The notes: generated by a model not told the origin, from the letters alone. DNA of 64,000 nucleotides from Clostridiaceae bacterium 14S0207 (GCA_003288255.1 CP026600.1:1240001-1304000); one strand, 5' to 3'. Shown: positions 26,307 through 34,517, numbered from the stretch's first letter. Made by a program: numbers and translations.

Positions 26307-26342
26307 AAAGGTAGTCGTAATTTATGTTACAACTACCTTTTA
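26307..26342 (-). terminator. Terminator of the CotF-like genes
   Basis: AAAAGGTAGT and AACTACCTTTT pair around CGTAATTTATGTTAC, which also pairs internally. U-rich on both sides, so it may work in both directions. Confidence 0.7.
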
Positions 26343-26345
26343 GTA

Positions 26346-26597
26346 TTATTGATTACTAGTTAGTTCAGATTTAACAGTATTTATTTGAGTTTGAGTAGCA
26401 GCTTCAGCAGGTTTATAGAATCCTTTTTGTTTAGCAGTTTCATAAACTTTATATTGTCTAGCTTCATCTTGATTTCTCATCATTTGAAGTTGTTGACGTA
26501 ATTGAACATTCTCAGTTTGTGCTATTACACTAGCATAGAATGATAAACTACTGTTTATAGTACTTAAATAATCATTCATCATACTCTTTTCTTGCAT
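26346..26597 (-). CDS. CotF-like spore coat protein (C-terminal-type)
   Basis: 83 residues with TAGGAGGTACCATA ahead of the ATG on the minus strand. The sequence STINSSLSFYASVIAQTENV, then LRQQLQMMRNQDEARQYKVY, then KGFYKPAEAA matches the helical C-terminal part of Coat_F proteins found in spore coats. It is co-transcribed with the upstream 61-residue gene, 11 bp away. The location next to prophage lysis genes is unusual. Confidence 0.8.
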   Translation of the reverse strand: MQEKSMMNDYLSTINSSLSFYASVIAQTENVQLRQQLQMMRNQDEARQYKVYETAKQKGFYKPAEAATQTQINTVKSELTSNQ

Positions 26598-26608
26598 TAT
26601 GGTACCTC

Positions 26609-26794
26609 CTATTTTAAGAAATTCATTAATTTTTCTTTACTATTTCTTGCATCTTGAGCATCACATTTAAACATATCACATAATTCTTTATCAGTGCAAT
26701 TCTTTGCATAATCATCTAACTTATTAGCTATTGTTTCATGTGATCCAATAAGATGACGAAGATTTTGTAATTCTAATTGACTTAAGTTTGTCAT
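26609..26794 (-). CDS. CotF-related small protein (N-terminal-type)
   Basis: 61 residues, ATG after TAGGAGGTTTACT on the minus strand. LSQLELQNLRHLIGSHETIA followed by CTDKELCDMFKCDAQDARNS resembles the first helical pair of Coat_F proteins. With the next gene it forms a split CotF: one gene for each half. It has three cysteines, fitting a disulphide-bonded coat layer. Expression during sporulation is expected but not visible from the sequence. Confidence 0.75.
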   Translation of the reverse strand: MTNLSQLELQNLRHLIGSHETIANKLDDYAKNCTDKELCDMFKCDAQDARNSKEKLMNFLK

Positions 26795-27228
26795 AGTAAA
26801 CCTCCTAAAATTATATTCAATAATATTATTTCAATTAAATATAAAATTATTCAAATAATAATGTAATCTTTAAGTGTTGGTAATTAGTGCCTATCATTAG
26901 TTTGTGAAGATAAGTCATATACAAAAACAAAGTCATAATATTGTAAGTATATTGACAAATATAAATTTGAGTGTAGAATAAAATATATAGAATAAACATA
27001 TAATAAGCTTACACAGTACATTTTAAATAAATTATATTTTTTACTTTAAGGTCAGAATTGATTCTAATTTATGTTTAACTTGATTTCATCTATATCTGTT
27101 TATAAAAAGTAACATTCTAATTTAATAATTAATATTAATTAATTTTAGATACTTAAAGTAAAAATTTAGACACATAACTCTAAATTGACTAAGATCCTCC
27201 TATTAATAACTAAACGTTTTAATTAGGA

Positions 27229-27264
27229 AAGGGTAGCTTACAAATTAAACTGTAAGCTACCCTT
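27229..27264 (+). terminator. Recurrent GGGTAGCTTACA hairpin, copy 1
   Basis: AAGGGTAGCTTACA pairs perfectly with TGTAAGCTACCCTT and is followed by a T-rich tail. Diverged copies occur at 27716-27753, 28271-28310 and 29929-29966. Confidence 0.65.
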
Positions 27265-27389
27265 ATTTTGTTTATTCTAATTATATATTCGAAGTTATAC
27301 ATTAATAATAAGTATGTTAATTGTTTCTTAAAGAATTTCCAGTGTATGTAGAAAAAAATAGATATCTTAAAGTAAGGAAGAATAAAAAT

Positions 27390-27415
27390 AAAGCCTAACC
27401 AAAAGGTTAGACTTT
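27390..27415 (+). repeat. AAAGCCTAACC hairpin, copy 1
   Basis: AAAGCCTAACC pairs with GGTTAGACTTT. A related hairpin (AAAGCCTAGC/GCTAGACTTT) is at 33540-33565, both preceded by AAATA. Confidence 0.5.
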
Positions 27416-27715
27416 AGGAAAAAGTTATTTTAAAGACACGAAGATTACACAAAAGAGTTAATAAAATTATTGAATTTAACATTTTATATTTTGATTTGAT
27501 AAAGTATAAAGCACATTTACAAATACTTTGGAAAGCGAGTTCTAAAAGTTAAATCATTAATAGTATTAACTAACTTTAATTAGTTATTCATTAAAATTAT
27601 GATTTTTTATTAAAAAATTAATTTTATAAATCATAAATAAATTTTTATTTTAGAGTAATTCTATCTATTTAAATAAAAACGGCTTAAAAATGAAAATAGG
27701 TGATCATATTAAGAG

Positions 27716-27753
27716 AAGGGTAGTTTGCAGTATGAAAACTGTAAATTACCTTT
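27716..27753 (+). terminator. Recurrent GGGTAG hairpin, copy 2
   Basis: AAGGGTAGTTTGCAG pairs with CTGTAAATTACCTTT with mismatches, followed by ATTTTTT. Same family as 27229-27264. Confidence 0.55.
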
Positions 27754-27852
27754 ATTTTTTATTAGTTTATAAAAAATAATGTTTTTTTACATAAAATTAT
27801 TGATCTGCTATACTATGCGTAGTTTAATATAATTAAAAAAGAGGGAAAGATA

Positions 27853-27930
27853 ATGAAACAAAAAAAGAAGAAATTAAGTAAGGATTTACAAGTTAAATTA
27901 TTAATAGAAAGATTGGAATTCTATATATAA
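27853..27930 (+). pseudogene. Decayed small membrane ORF
   Basis: An ATG after GAGGGAAAGATA opens 25 residues (MKQKKKKLSKDLQVKLLIER...) and stops. The reading continues in another frame with a hydrophobic segment (IISSLIFSLSHFNKKIGANK), suggesting an original single-TM protein of about 45 residues broken by a frameshift. Confidence 0.4.
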
Positions 27931-27985
27931 TTTCTTCTTTAATATTTAGTCTATCACATTTTAATAAAAAGATTGGGGCAAATAA

Positions 27986-28072
27986 ATGAGAACAGAGAAA
28001 AAGATTAAAATATTAACTATTGGGACCATAATGAATATTGTTATAATAATTGCTTTAAAAACAATATTTTAA
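27986..28072 (+). CDS. 28-residue membrane peptide
   Basis: MRTEKKIKILTIGTIMNIVI then IIALKTIF, a basic head followed by one hydrophobic helix. A GGGGCA site lies 6 bp upstream. It directly follows the broken ORF at 27853. It may be a remnant of the same accessory cluster or a real small peptide. Confidence 0.35.
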   Translation: MRTEKKIKILTIGTIMNIVIIIALKTIF

Positions 28073-28091
28073 GTTAGAAGGGAATAAGATT

Positions 28092-28241
28092 ATGGAAAAT
28101 AATAATTAAACTGAAGCTAATAAAAAGTGGCAGAACAAAAATAAAGAATATGCAAAATATTTTAGTAATCGTAGTAGATGTGCTTTATAAGAAAACAAGC
28201 TACATTAGAAGACTTATAAGAGAAAGAGAAGAAAACATAAA
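28092..28241 (+). pseudogene. Decayed small phage-type protein
   Basis: The frame MENNN-stop continues TEANKKWQNKNKEYAKYFSN followed by RSRCAL and further stops; a shifted frame shows KQATLEDL. These are pieces of a small basic protein of the kind (EANKKWQ-K-NKEY, then a N-K-A-T-x-E-D-L motif) found near clostridial prophage ends. At least two stops and a frameshift disable it. Confidence 0.45.
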
Positions 28242-28270
28242 AATGTCTTAAAAATAGAAAAATGGTTAAG

Positions 28271-28310
28271 AAAAGGGTAGTTTATGGTTGAATACTGTAA
28301 GCTATCTTTT
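28271..28310 (+). terminator. Recurrent GGGTAG hairpin, copy 3
   Basis: AAAAGGGTAGTTTATG pairs imperfectly with CTGTAAGCTATCTTTT, followed by ATTTTT. Confidence 0.55.
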
Positions 28311-28390
28311 ATTTTTATATAAAATTTTACACAATAATAAAAATATTGTAAAATGAATACGTAATTTTTAATAATATGGGGGGAAGAGTA

Positions 28391-29902
28391 ATGAACTTTT
28401 TTAAAAAGAAAATAGTTTATATTCCATTACTTGTAATAGTATATTTGAGTCTATTTATTAATCAAACTAGAGTCTGTGGAATATTAACAATGTTAGGAAT
28501 GGGAGGATTACTGTATTATTTGTTCTCTAAAAATATAGCATTTAAATCTAAGAACAAGGTAGTAAAGTCAATTACAACTTTAAGTTTAATAATTGTATTT
28601 TTATTTGGACTAATATGTACTACTGTAGATGTAAATTCTAAAAGTAATACGGCAAGTGCTAAAAAGACACTAGCAAGTAATACTAATAAAAAAACTGAAG
28701 AAAAATCAAAACAAAGAGAAATTCAAAATAAAAAAGAAACTGAAGAGAAAGCAAAACAAGAGAAAGTAAAACAAGAAAAAGAAAGAGAAGAAAAGGAAAG
28801 AAAAGAAAAAATAAAACAAGAACATGGTGGAGTTGCTGGAGAACTTAAAATTCACTATATTGATGTTGGACAAGCTGATAGCATACTAATTCAACAAGGT
28901 GATAAAAGTATGTTAATTGATGCTGGTAATAATGATGATTCAGAATTAGTTAAGTCATATATAGAAAAACAAGGTATAACTGCTCTAGATTATGTAGTAG
29001 GTACTCATCCTCATGAGGATCATATAGGTGGATTGGATTATGTTATAAATAGTTTTAATATAGGTAATGTATTTATGCCTAAGAAATTATCTACTACTAA
29101 CACATTTAAAGATGTTATTAATGCTGTTAAGAGCAAAGGCTTACAAATAACTTCACCTCAAGTAGGACAATCTTATGAACTTGGGGAAGCTAAATTTACT
29201 ATTTTAGGTCCAAAACAAGAATATGAAAACATAAATGATAATAGTATTGTAATTAAAATGACATTTGGAAATAATTCTTTCTTATTTACTGGTGATGCAG
29301 AAGCTACAGCAGAAATGGATATGGTTAAGGCTGGATTAGAACTAAAAAGCGATGTAATTAAAGTTGGCCATCATGGGAGTAAAACATCTACCTGTGCTAA
29401 TTTCTTGGAGAAGGTTAATTCTATGTATGCAGTTATAAGTTGTGGAAAAGATAATAAATATAGACTTCCTAATAAATCCGTAATGGATAGATTAAAGAAT
29501 AAAAATATTAAAGCTTATAGAACCGATGAATGTGGAACTATAGTTTTAACAAGTGATGGGAAAGATATAAAGTTTAACTGTAAAGAAGGAAGTTATAATT
29601 ATAGAGATACAGAAACGAATAATGTTAATAATAAGAAATCATCAATAAGTACCAGTACAGGATCAGTTGCACCAGTACGCAATTCAAAATCTAGGGTTAA
29701 TAATAAAACTACTAAGTCACATAGTAATGGAACAGTAGTTAATAATACTAATGTTTCTGAAAATGGGAAAGTATATTATACACCTAAAGGGAAGTGTTAT
29801 CATTCTAGTACGGGATGTCAAACTTTAAGAAGAAGTAAGAATATAATAACTGGAACAGTTAATAATTGTGGAGGAAGAAGACCTTGCAGTAAATGTTATT
29901 AA
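28391..29902 (+). CDS. Membrane-anchored ComEC-like metallo-beta-lactamase hydrolase
   Basis: I use the ATG at 28391 with GGGGGGAAG upstream. The 503-residue product has three hydrophobic segments in residues 1-80, a charged Lys/Glu coiled region (about 95-145), then an MBL domain starting KIHYIDVGQADSILIQ. The zinc motif THPHEDHIGG lies at residues 205-214, with GDAEATAE and VGHHGSKTS further on, as in the hydrolase domain of ComEC/Rec2. The extreme C terminus (YYTPKGKCYHSSTGC then RRPCSKC) is an Ada-like Cys cluster. It probably acts on nucleic acids outside the cell. A remnant of the same Cys module is at 48056-48202. Confidence 0.85.
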   Translation: MNFFKKKIVYIPLLVIVYLSLFINQTRVCGILTMLGMGGLLYYLFSKNIAFKSKNKVVKSITTLSLIIVFLFGLICTTVDVNSKSNTASAKKTLASNTNKKTEEKSKQREIQNKKETEEKAKQEKVKQEKEREEKERKEKIKQEHGGVAGELKIHYIDVGQADSILIQQGDKSMLIDAGNNDDSELVKSYIEKQGITALDYVVGTHPHEDHIGGLDYVINSFNIGNVFMPKKLSTTNTFKDVINAVKSKGLQITSPQVGQSYELGEAKFTILGPKQEYENINDNSIVIKMTFGNNSFLFTGDAEATAEMDMVKAGLELKSDVIKVGHHGSKTSTCANFLEKVNSMYAVISCGKDNKYRLPNKSVMDRLKNKNIKAYRTDECGTIVLTSDGKDIKFNCKEGSYNYRDTETNNVNNKKSSISTSTGSVAPVRNSKSRVNNKTTKSHSNGTVVNNTNVSENGKVYYTPKGKCYHSSTGCQTLRRSKNIITGTVNNCGGRRPCSKCY

Positions 29903-29928
29903 AAGAATGTATCTATAAATTTTAATAA

Positions 29929-29966
29929 AAAGGATAGTTTATAGTTAACAGCTATAAGCTATCTTT
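29929..29966 (+). terminator. Recurrent GGATAG hairpin, copy 4
   Basis: AAAGGATAGTTTATAG pairs with CTATAAGCTATCTTT, followed by ATTTTATTT. It terminates the MBL hydrolase gene. Confidence 0.65.
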
Positions 29967-30065
29967 ATTTTATTTAGAGAATAAAAGAGCAAAACTTGTC
30001 TAACTTTCAGAAATATTATACAATAAAAAAGGTTTTGTAATTTATTAATAAAAGAAGGTGAATAT

Positions 30066-30335
30066 ATGATTAATAAGAAAGTTAAAATAATGACTTCTAT
30101 ATTAATTTTATTATTAGCTACAGCTATTTTAGGAGCATGTGGTTCAAAAGATTCAAAAAAAATAAATTTATCAGTTACTGTAGGAGATTATAATGATACA
30201 AGTAAAACTGTAAAACTTGAAGAGGGAGATGAGATAGAAGATGTACAGGATATGGGAGAAGGATGGGTCAAGTTTAAAAATAATGGTAAAGAATTATGTT
30301 GCCCTAAAGATAAATTGGAAAGAAGTTTAGAATAA
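30066..30335 (+). CDS. Small lipoprotein
   Basis: 89 residues after AGAAGGTGAATAT. A basic start and hydrophobic stretch lead to the lipobox LGAC (Cys at residue 25), so the protein should be lipid-anchored outside the membrane. The mature part is short and acidic (TVKLEEGDEIEDVQDMGEGW) with a later CCPKDK. It lies between the MBL hydrolase and the DprA-like gene, each with its own control signals. Function unknown. Confidence 0.75.
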   Translation: MINKKVKIMTSILILLLATAILGACGSKDSKKINLSVTVGDYNDTSKTVKLEEGDEIEDVQDMGEGWVKFKNNGKELCCPKDKLERSLE

Positions 30336-30570
30336 AAGTTAAACGATATAAATACATTTAATATTAAAAATTTAAAAATATAGTAAAAAAAATAAATAAA
30401 TGCTATGATATTATTGTGGAGTTAGTGTAAATTAAAAGATATGCTAGATCCAATTTAATAAAATAAATTTTGATAATGAAACTTATATATAGAAATAGTT
30501 ACTTAGAGAGACATTGTATAGATCAGTAAAAAAATATATAAGAACACATTCAAATGAAAGGAAGTAAAAA
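30336..30570. other. Upstream region of the dprA-like gene
   Basis: About 235 bp without a gene. A TATGAT sequence near 30398 could be a -10 box, but I see no convincing -35. AAAGGAAGTAAAA precedes the dprA-like ATG. Confidence 0.35.
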
Positions 30571-31728
30571 ATGGATAAGGTTGTATACATAGCATTGCAA
30601 CTGCTTGGTATTAAAAATAATACACTAATAGATATAATTAATTTAATACCAAATAAAGAGGTAAAAAAATTTTTTGAAAAAGACCTAATGGAGATTCAGT
30701 ATAAATACAATATAGATATTAGTTCTTATATGATGTTATTCAAAGATTCCCAAATAATAAAAAAAAATATGAAAAAAGCTGAACACATTTTAGAAATAAA
30801 TAAAAAACTGAAGATAAAAACCATATTAATTAATAGTAAATTTTATCCTACAAATTTAAAGAAAATAAATAATCCACCTGCTATTCTTTATATAAAAGGT
30901 GGTAATATAAAAAAACAAGATGAAAAATCGATTGCTTGTGTAGGTACAAGAAATCCAACTATATTTGGCAAAAAAGCTGTTAATTCTATTGTTAGTAGTT
31001 TAGCTAAGGAGAGTTTTACTATAATTAGTGGATTAGCATATGGTATAGATGCTGAGGCACATAAAACTTGTTTAACGGCTAAAGGAAGAACTATTGCAGT
31101 ATTAGCACATGGATTAGATATGATTTACCCTAAAGAAAATATGAAACTTGCAGAGGAAATACTAAATTCAGGGGGGATATTAGTTTCTGAATATCCTGTT
31201 GAAACAAAACCTGAGAAATTTAGATTTGTAGATAGAAATAAGATTATAAGTGGCTTAAGCAAAGGTACCATTGTTTTTGAAACTAAAGAAAAAAGTGGGA
31301 CAATGCATACTGTTAATTATACATTAAAACAAGATAAAAAGGTTTTTTGCCCTATTCCATTAAGATATGAACTGGAGACGGCTGGTCTTATTAAACTATT
31401 AAAGGAAAATAAGGCTATAGGAATAAGAACTAAAGACAATTATGATTTAGTCGTAAAAGAATTAGGATATAAGATAGTTAATGATAAAAATAAAATAAGT
31501 CAAATTAAAAGTGAATCTATAGATAATATAATAAATAATTTCGATATTAGATTAGAACATTTGAACAATTTAAAGAATAAAGAGTTTGATGGTAGGGGAA
31601 GTTTTGGAATTAATAAAAATGTATATTCTACATTCAAAGATATATTAAAAGAAAATAATTTAACAGTTAAAGAATTTTTTAATGGGATTATATTTAGTAT
31701 AGTAGATAATTACAAAAAAGGGGAATAA
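30571..31728 (+). CDS. DprA/Smf-like protein
   Basis: 385 residues. The Rossmann core (about 85-270) shows VGTRNPTIFGKKA, SGLAYGIDAEAHKTCL, HGLDMIYPKEN, GGILVSEYP and RFVDRNKIISGLSKGT, the DprA motifs for single-stranded DNA binding. Unlike housekeeping DprA, it ends in a roughly 90-residue region (GRGSFGINKNVYSTFKDILK) that does not look like the usual winged helix. It is coupled 2 bp ahead of a phosphoribosyltransferase gene. A chromosomal dprA should exist elsewhere, so this is an accessory paralogue. Confidence 0.85.
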   Translation: MDKVVYIALQLLGIKNNTLIDIINLIPNKEVKKFFEKDLMEIQYKYNIDISSYMMLFKDSQIIKKNMKKAEHILEINKKLKIKTILINSKFYPTNLKKINNPPAILYIKGGNIKKQDEKSIACVGTRNPTIFGKKAVNSIVSSLAKESFTIISGLAYGIDAEAHKTCLTAKGRTIAVLAHGLDMIYPKENMKLAEEILNSGGILVSEYPVETKPEKFRFVDRNKIISGLSKGTIVFETKEKSGTMHTVNYTLKQDKKVFCPIPLRYELETAGLIKLLKENKAIGIRTKDNYDLVVKELGYKIVNDKNKISQIKSESIDNIINNFDIRLEHLNNLKNKEFDGRGSFGINKNVYSTFKDILKENNLTVKEFFNGIIFSIVDNYKKGE

Positions 31729-31730
31729 AC

Positions 31731-32864
31731 ATGAAAAAAATTATAATCTTTTCAACAGATGTATTTACTGATTTAACAGAAGATGATAAAGTAACTTTCA
31801 ACAAAATATTAAATGATATTACTAGTAGAGGAGATAAAGTTATATTTACAGCTCGTTCAAATGATAAGAAAAAAAAATTAAATGGAATAAATATAGATAA
31901 TAAGACAGTGTATTTCTATGATAGATTTTCCCTTAAACGAATAATAAAGAATAACTCGGGTAGGGAAAATTATTTTATTGTAGTTGGAAATAAAGAAGCA
32001 GATCTTTTCATGGCAGCTTCGAGTAAACTTTTTTATATAGTCCCTAAATGGTGTAAAGTTATTCAAGGAAAAGTTAATCACTATGGTGTCAAGATTAAAT
32101 CGTTAGATAGATTAAAAAAGTTAATTGATATAATAAAGAATCAAAATAGTTGGTTTTATAGATTAGATTTAGATGAAAAAACAACTGTTTTATCCCTAAC
32201 TAGTGCTAACACTATGGGGCCAGGGCATTCCCAAGAAGAATTAGATATGATAGAAGGTTTTAAAAAATATTTAAAGGAAGGTAATAAAAAATATGCTAAT
32301 GTACTTTTATGTCATTTTTTAGCTGGAATAAGTAATAATCCAGAATTTAGAGAAATAAAGGATTGGTCTATAATGCCATCCTCAGGAAAAGCGTTAAATC
32401 AAGACATGATTTTGTTTAAAGAAAAAGCACGTGAACTTATGAATGGAAAGAAAAAGGATAATATTTTTATTAGACATACGGCTACATGGAAAGGACATGA
32501 ATCACGTAAAAATGGTGGAAATAGATTTCCATGTGATAGACATTTTGATACTATAATTTTGAATAATAAATATAAGAACAAACTAAAAAATAGAACAGTA
32601 TGTGTATTTGATGATTATTTGACTTATGGTACTACTTTTGAAACTGCTAGAAATTTATTACAAAAAGAAGGGGTTAAAAAAATATTTTTTGTATCACTTG
32701 GAAGATTTGGAAAGAAATATATTAAGCAAGATTATATGTTAGATGGAGATATATTTGAAAAAGGCTATAAGTATGATTTAAAAGTAAAAGAAGAGAAAGA
32801 TGGAAGGTTTGATGAAAATGCTATTACAGAAATAAAAAATCTATATAATATAATTTTTGAATAA
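31731..32864 (+). CDS. HAD-like plus phosphoribosyltransferase fusion
   Basis: 377 residues, starting after GGGGAATAAAC. The N-terminal half resembles a HAD fold (IIIFSTDVFTDL, VIFTARS, FIVVGNKEADLFMAASSKL). The C-terminal half is a type I phosphoribosyltransferase: the PRPP loop VCVFDDYLTYGTTFETAR starts at about residue 291, followed by KKIFFVSLGRFG. ComF, the competence-linked PRTase, is a distant parallel. Coupling to a DprA-like gene suggests a two-gene module in DNA handling or defence. Substrate unknown. Catalytic HAD residues are not clearly intact. Confidence 0.75.
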   Translation: MKKIIIFSTDVFTDLTEDDKVTFNKILNDITSRGDKVIFTARSNDKKKKLNGINIDNKTVYFYDRFSLKRIIKNNSGRENYFIVVGNKEADLFMAASSKLFYIVPKWCKVIQGKVNHYGVKIKSLDRLKKLIDIIKNQNSWFYRLDLDEKTTVLSLTSANTMGPGHSQEELDMIEGFKKYLKEGNKKYANVLLCHFLAGISNNPEFREIKDWSIMPSSGKALNQDMILFKEKARELMNGKKKDNIFIRHTATWKGHESRKNGGNRFPCDRHFDTIILNNKYKNKLKNRTVCVFDDYLTYGTTFETARNLLQKEGVKKIFFVSLGRFGKKYIKQDYMLDGDIFEKGYKYDLKVKEEKDGRFDENAITEIKNLYNIIFE

Positions 32865-33002
32865 ATATTATATGCTTAGAGTTTATAATAAAAATACTTA
32901 TATCCTACAAAAATTTTAAAAGTACATTTTATCTATAAAAGTTTAAAGGTAAAATCATCTATTTATAGAATACTTACATATACTGTTAATGAGGTGGTAT
33001 AT

Positions 33003-33203
33003 GTGGTTAAAAATAAGCTCAAAGAGATTCGAATGAAGGAATATATGATGAATCAAAAAGAATTTTACACGATGCTAGGCGTAAGTAAAAGTACTTATAG
33101 CCAGATAGAAAACAATAAACAACAAGGTAATATAGAAACAATATTAAGAATAGCAAAAGCTCTTAGTCGACCAGTGGAAGAAATATGGTTCCTGGAAGAC
33201 TAG
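33003..33203 (+). CDS. XRE-family HTH regulator
   Basis: 66 residues from a GTG at 33003, preceded by GAGGTGG. MNQKEFYTMLGVSKSTYSQI then EN and ETILRIAKALSRPVEEIW make a complete HTH_3 domain with no extra sensor part. Small regulators of this type control mobile elements. It precedes a small RHH-like gene, in the same direction, 135 bp downstream. Confidence 0.88.
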   Translation: MVKNKLKEIRMKEYMMNQKEFYTMLGVSKSTYSQIENNKQQGNIETILRIAKALSRPVEEIWFLED

Positions 33204-33338
33204 GAGCTTTTTTACTATGTGAAGATTCATATATATAAATAAAAGTATAAAATAATAAACTTTTTCCGTAAAGTAGGAAACTTTTGAGCAAAGGGTGCAT
33301 ATAGTATTAGTAAAGTAAGCACAAGGGAGGTTCAAGAG

Positions 33339-33488
33339 TTGCCTAAGATTAATGTAAGCTTTAAGCAAACTACCAAGGACATGACATTATATACAGCTGT
33401 AATAGCTCAAGAAGAGAAATCAGAATTTGTTAAAAGAGCAATAGAACATTACTTAAAATACTTAGAAAAAGAAGTCAGTAAGAAATGA
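33339..33488 (+). CDS. 49-residue ribbon-helix-helix-like protein
   Basis: A TTG start follows GGGAGGTTCAAGAG. The sequence PKINVSFKQTTKDMTLYTAV then KSEFVKRAIEHYLKYLEK has a short strand and two helices, the CopG/Arc pattern of plasmid and ICE repressors. With the XRE gene just upstream it may form the control region of the membrane-ATPase cassette that follows. Confidence 0.6.
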   Translation: MPKINVSFKQTTKDMTLYTAVIAQEEKSEFVKRAIEHYLKYLEKEVSKK

Positions 33489-33539
33489 ATAATATATGAG
33501 CAATAAATGCTTATGAAATATGCAAAAGGGCAAAAAAAT

Positions 33540-33565
33540 AAAGCCTAGCGAGGAGGCTAGACTTT
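33540..33565 (+). repeat. AAAGCCTAGC hairpin, copy 2
   Basis: AAAGCCTAGC pairs with GCTAGACTTT. It is related to 27390-27415. A further inverted repeat (TACTACG 33576-33582 with CGTAGTA 33621-33627) follows, enclosing a relatively GC-rich loop. Confidence 0.5.
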
Positions 33566-33692
33566 GCCTAGTTACTACTACGTTCAGCTTTCACTTGCTA
33601 CGCTTCGTGTTTACTTCACTCGTAGTATATGATTTAAATTCATGGAAGTTGCTAATTTTGAGTGTTATTCATAAATATTAATAGAAAGTTTA

Positions 33693-33776
33693 TTATTTAG
33701 TCATTAGATGTACAGCTATTTCAGCACCAGCTGAAATTCCTAATGCAACTAAAGTTATAGTAAATGGTACTGTCAT
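33693..33776 (-). CDS. 27-residue antisense membrane peptide
   Basis: On the minus strand GAGGTGATAAAA precedes an ATG at 33776 that opens MTVPFTITLVALGISAGAEI then AVHLMTK. It is a single hydrophobic helix with a positive end. The ribosome binding site is strong and the peptide lies head-to-head with the membrane cassette starting at 33849. It could be a type I toxin-like or regulatory peptide. There is no other support. Confidence 0.45.
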   Translation of the reverse strand: MTVPFTITLVALGISAGAEIAVHLMTK

Positions 33777-33848
33777 TTTTATCACCTCGGACTAAATTTA
33801 TTTATAGTTTAACCAGATTTTTAAAAATTATACAGGGGGTTATAAAGT

Positions 33849-34241
33849 ATGTGTGAAAAAGTAATGAGTTTAGAAGAGTTTTTAAAGGTAGAAAAACAAG
33901 ATAAAATTATACGATTAGATAATACAATTACCAAACTTACTAGAAATAAAAAATTAAATAAACTAATTATAATAAGCTTAGCATCTTATATGAACCTACA
34001 AAAAGTTGTTTATGCTGTTGGTACTGAAAAGTTAGATATTGCGGGAAATAGATTACTTAATATAGTTAGATATTTAGGAAAATTTGCTTGTTTATTTTTC
34101 TGTTTTGCAGAGATAATCAAAACACTTGCTGAAGGAGATATAAAGAGCATTGGAAAAATAATAATGAAGTACTGTATAGCATTTAGTTCATTTTATTTTT
34201 TACCTTGGGTATTTGATGTGATAAGAGAATGTTTTTCATAA
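33849..34241 (+). CDS. Membrane protein of the ATPase cassette (pilin/TrbC-like?)
   Basis: 130 residues. Residues about 1-40 are charged. Hydrophobic segments follow at about 42-57 (NKLIIISLASYMNLQKVVYA), 75-90 (FACLFFCFAEII) and 107-122 (YCIAFSSFYFLPWVF). Small proteins of this size with two or three helices precede secretion ATPases in conjugation operons (VirB2/TrbC-like), which is the basis for the tentative name. It is followed by a second small membrane protein gene after 15 bp. Confidence 0.5.
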   Translation: MCEKVMSLEEFLKVEKQDKIIRLDNTITKLTRNKKLNKLIIISLASYMNLQKVVYAVGTEKLDIAGNRLLNIVRYLGKFACLFFCFAEIIKTLAEGDIKSIGKIIMKYCIAFSSFYFLPWVFDVIRECFS

Positions 34242-34256
34242 TAGGAGGGATAAGAT

Positions 34257-34508
34257 ATGCCAGAAACATTAAATAAAATAAATAATAATTTAAAAAGTAT
34301 TGTTAAGTTCTTTGATTATATATTTCATCCTAGCAAAATTGTATGTGCAGCATGGAATTGGACAGTTAGAGTATCTTTTATTTTATGTTTATTAACAGCC
34401 TTAATTTCAATATTAGTTTATTTATCTGGTAATAAAAAGTTTGGAAAGTATGTATCAGGAAGTATTGTTGTTTATACCTTAATTCAAGCAATAAATAGTG
34501 CTTTATAG
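34257..34508 (+). CDS. Second small membrane protein of the ATPase cassette
   Basis: 83 residues, ATG after ATAGGAGGGATAAGAT. Two hydrophobic helices lie at about 38-58 and 66-81 (VSGSIVVYTLIQAINSAL). Not recognised. Its close spacing on both sides suggests one transcript with the genes at 33849 and 34518. Confidence 0.55.
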   Translation: MPETLNKINNNLKSIVKFFDYIFHPSKIVCAAWNWTVRVSFILCLLTALISILVYLSGNKKFGKYVSGSIVVYTLIQAINSAL

Positions 34509-34517
34509 GTGGAAGAG

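Larger units (their letters stand above)
26795..27852. other. Long AT-rich stretch with hairpins, no gene seen
   Basis: About 1 kb without a convincing ORF or RNA gene on either strand. It holds three inverted repeats (27229-27264, 27390-27415, 27716-27753), each of which has relatives elsewhere in the window. The rest is probably decayed accessory DNA. Confidence 0.45.
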
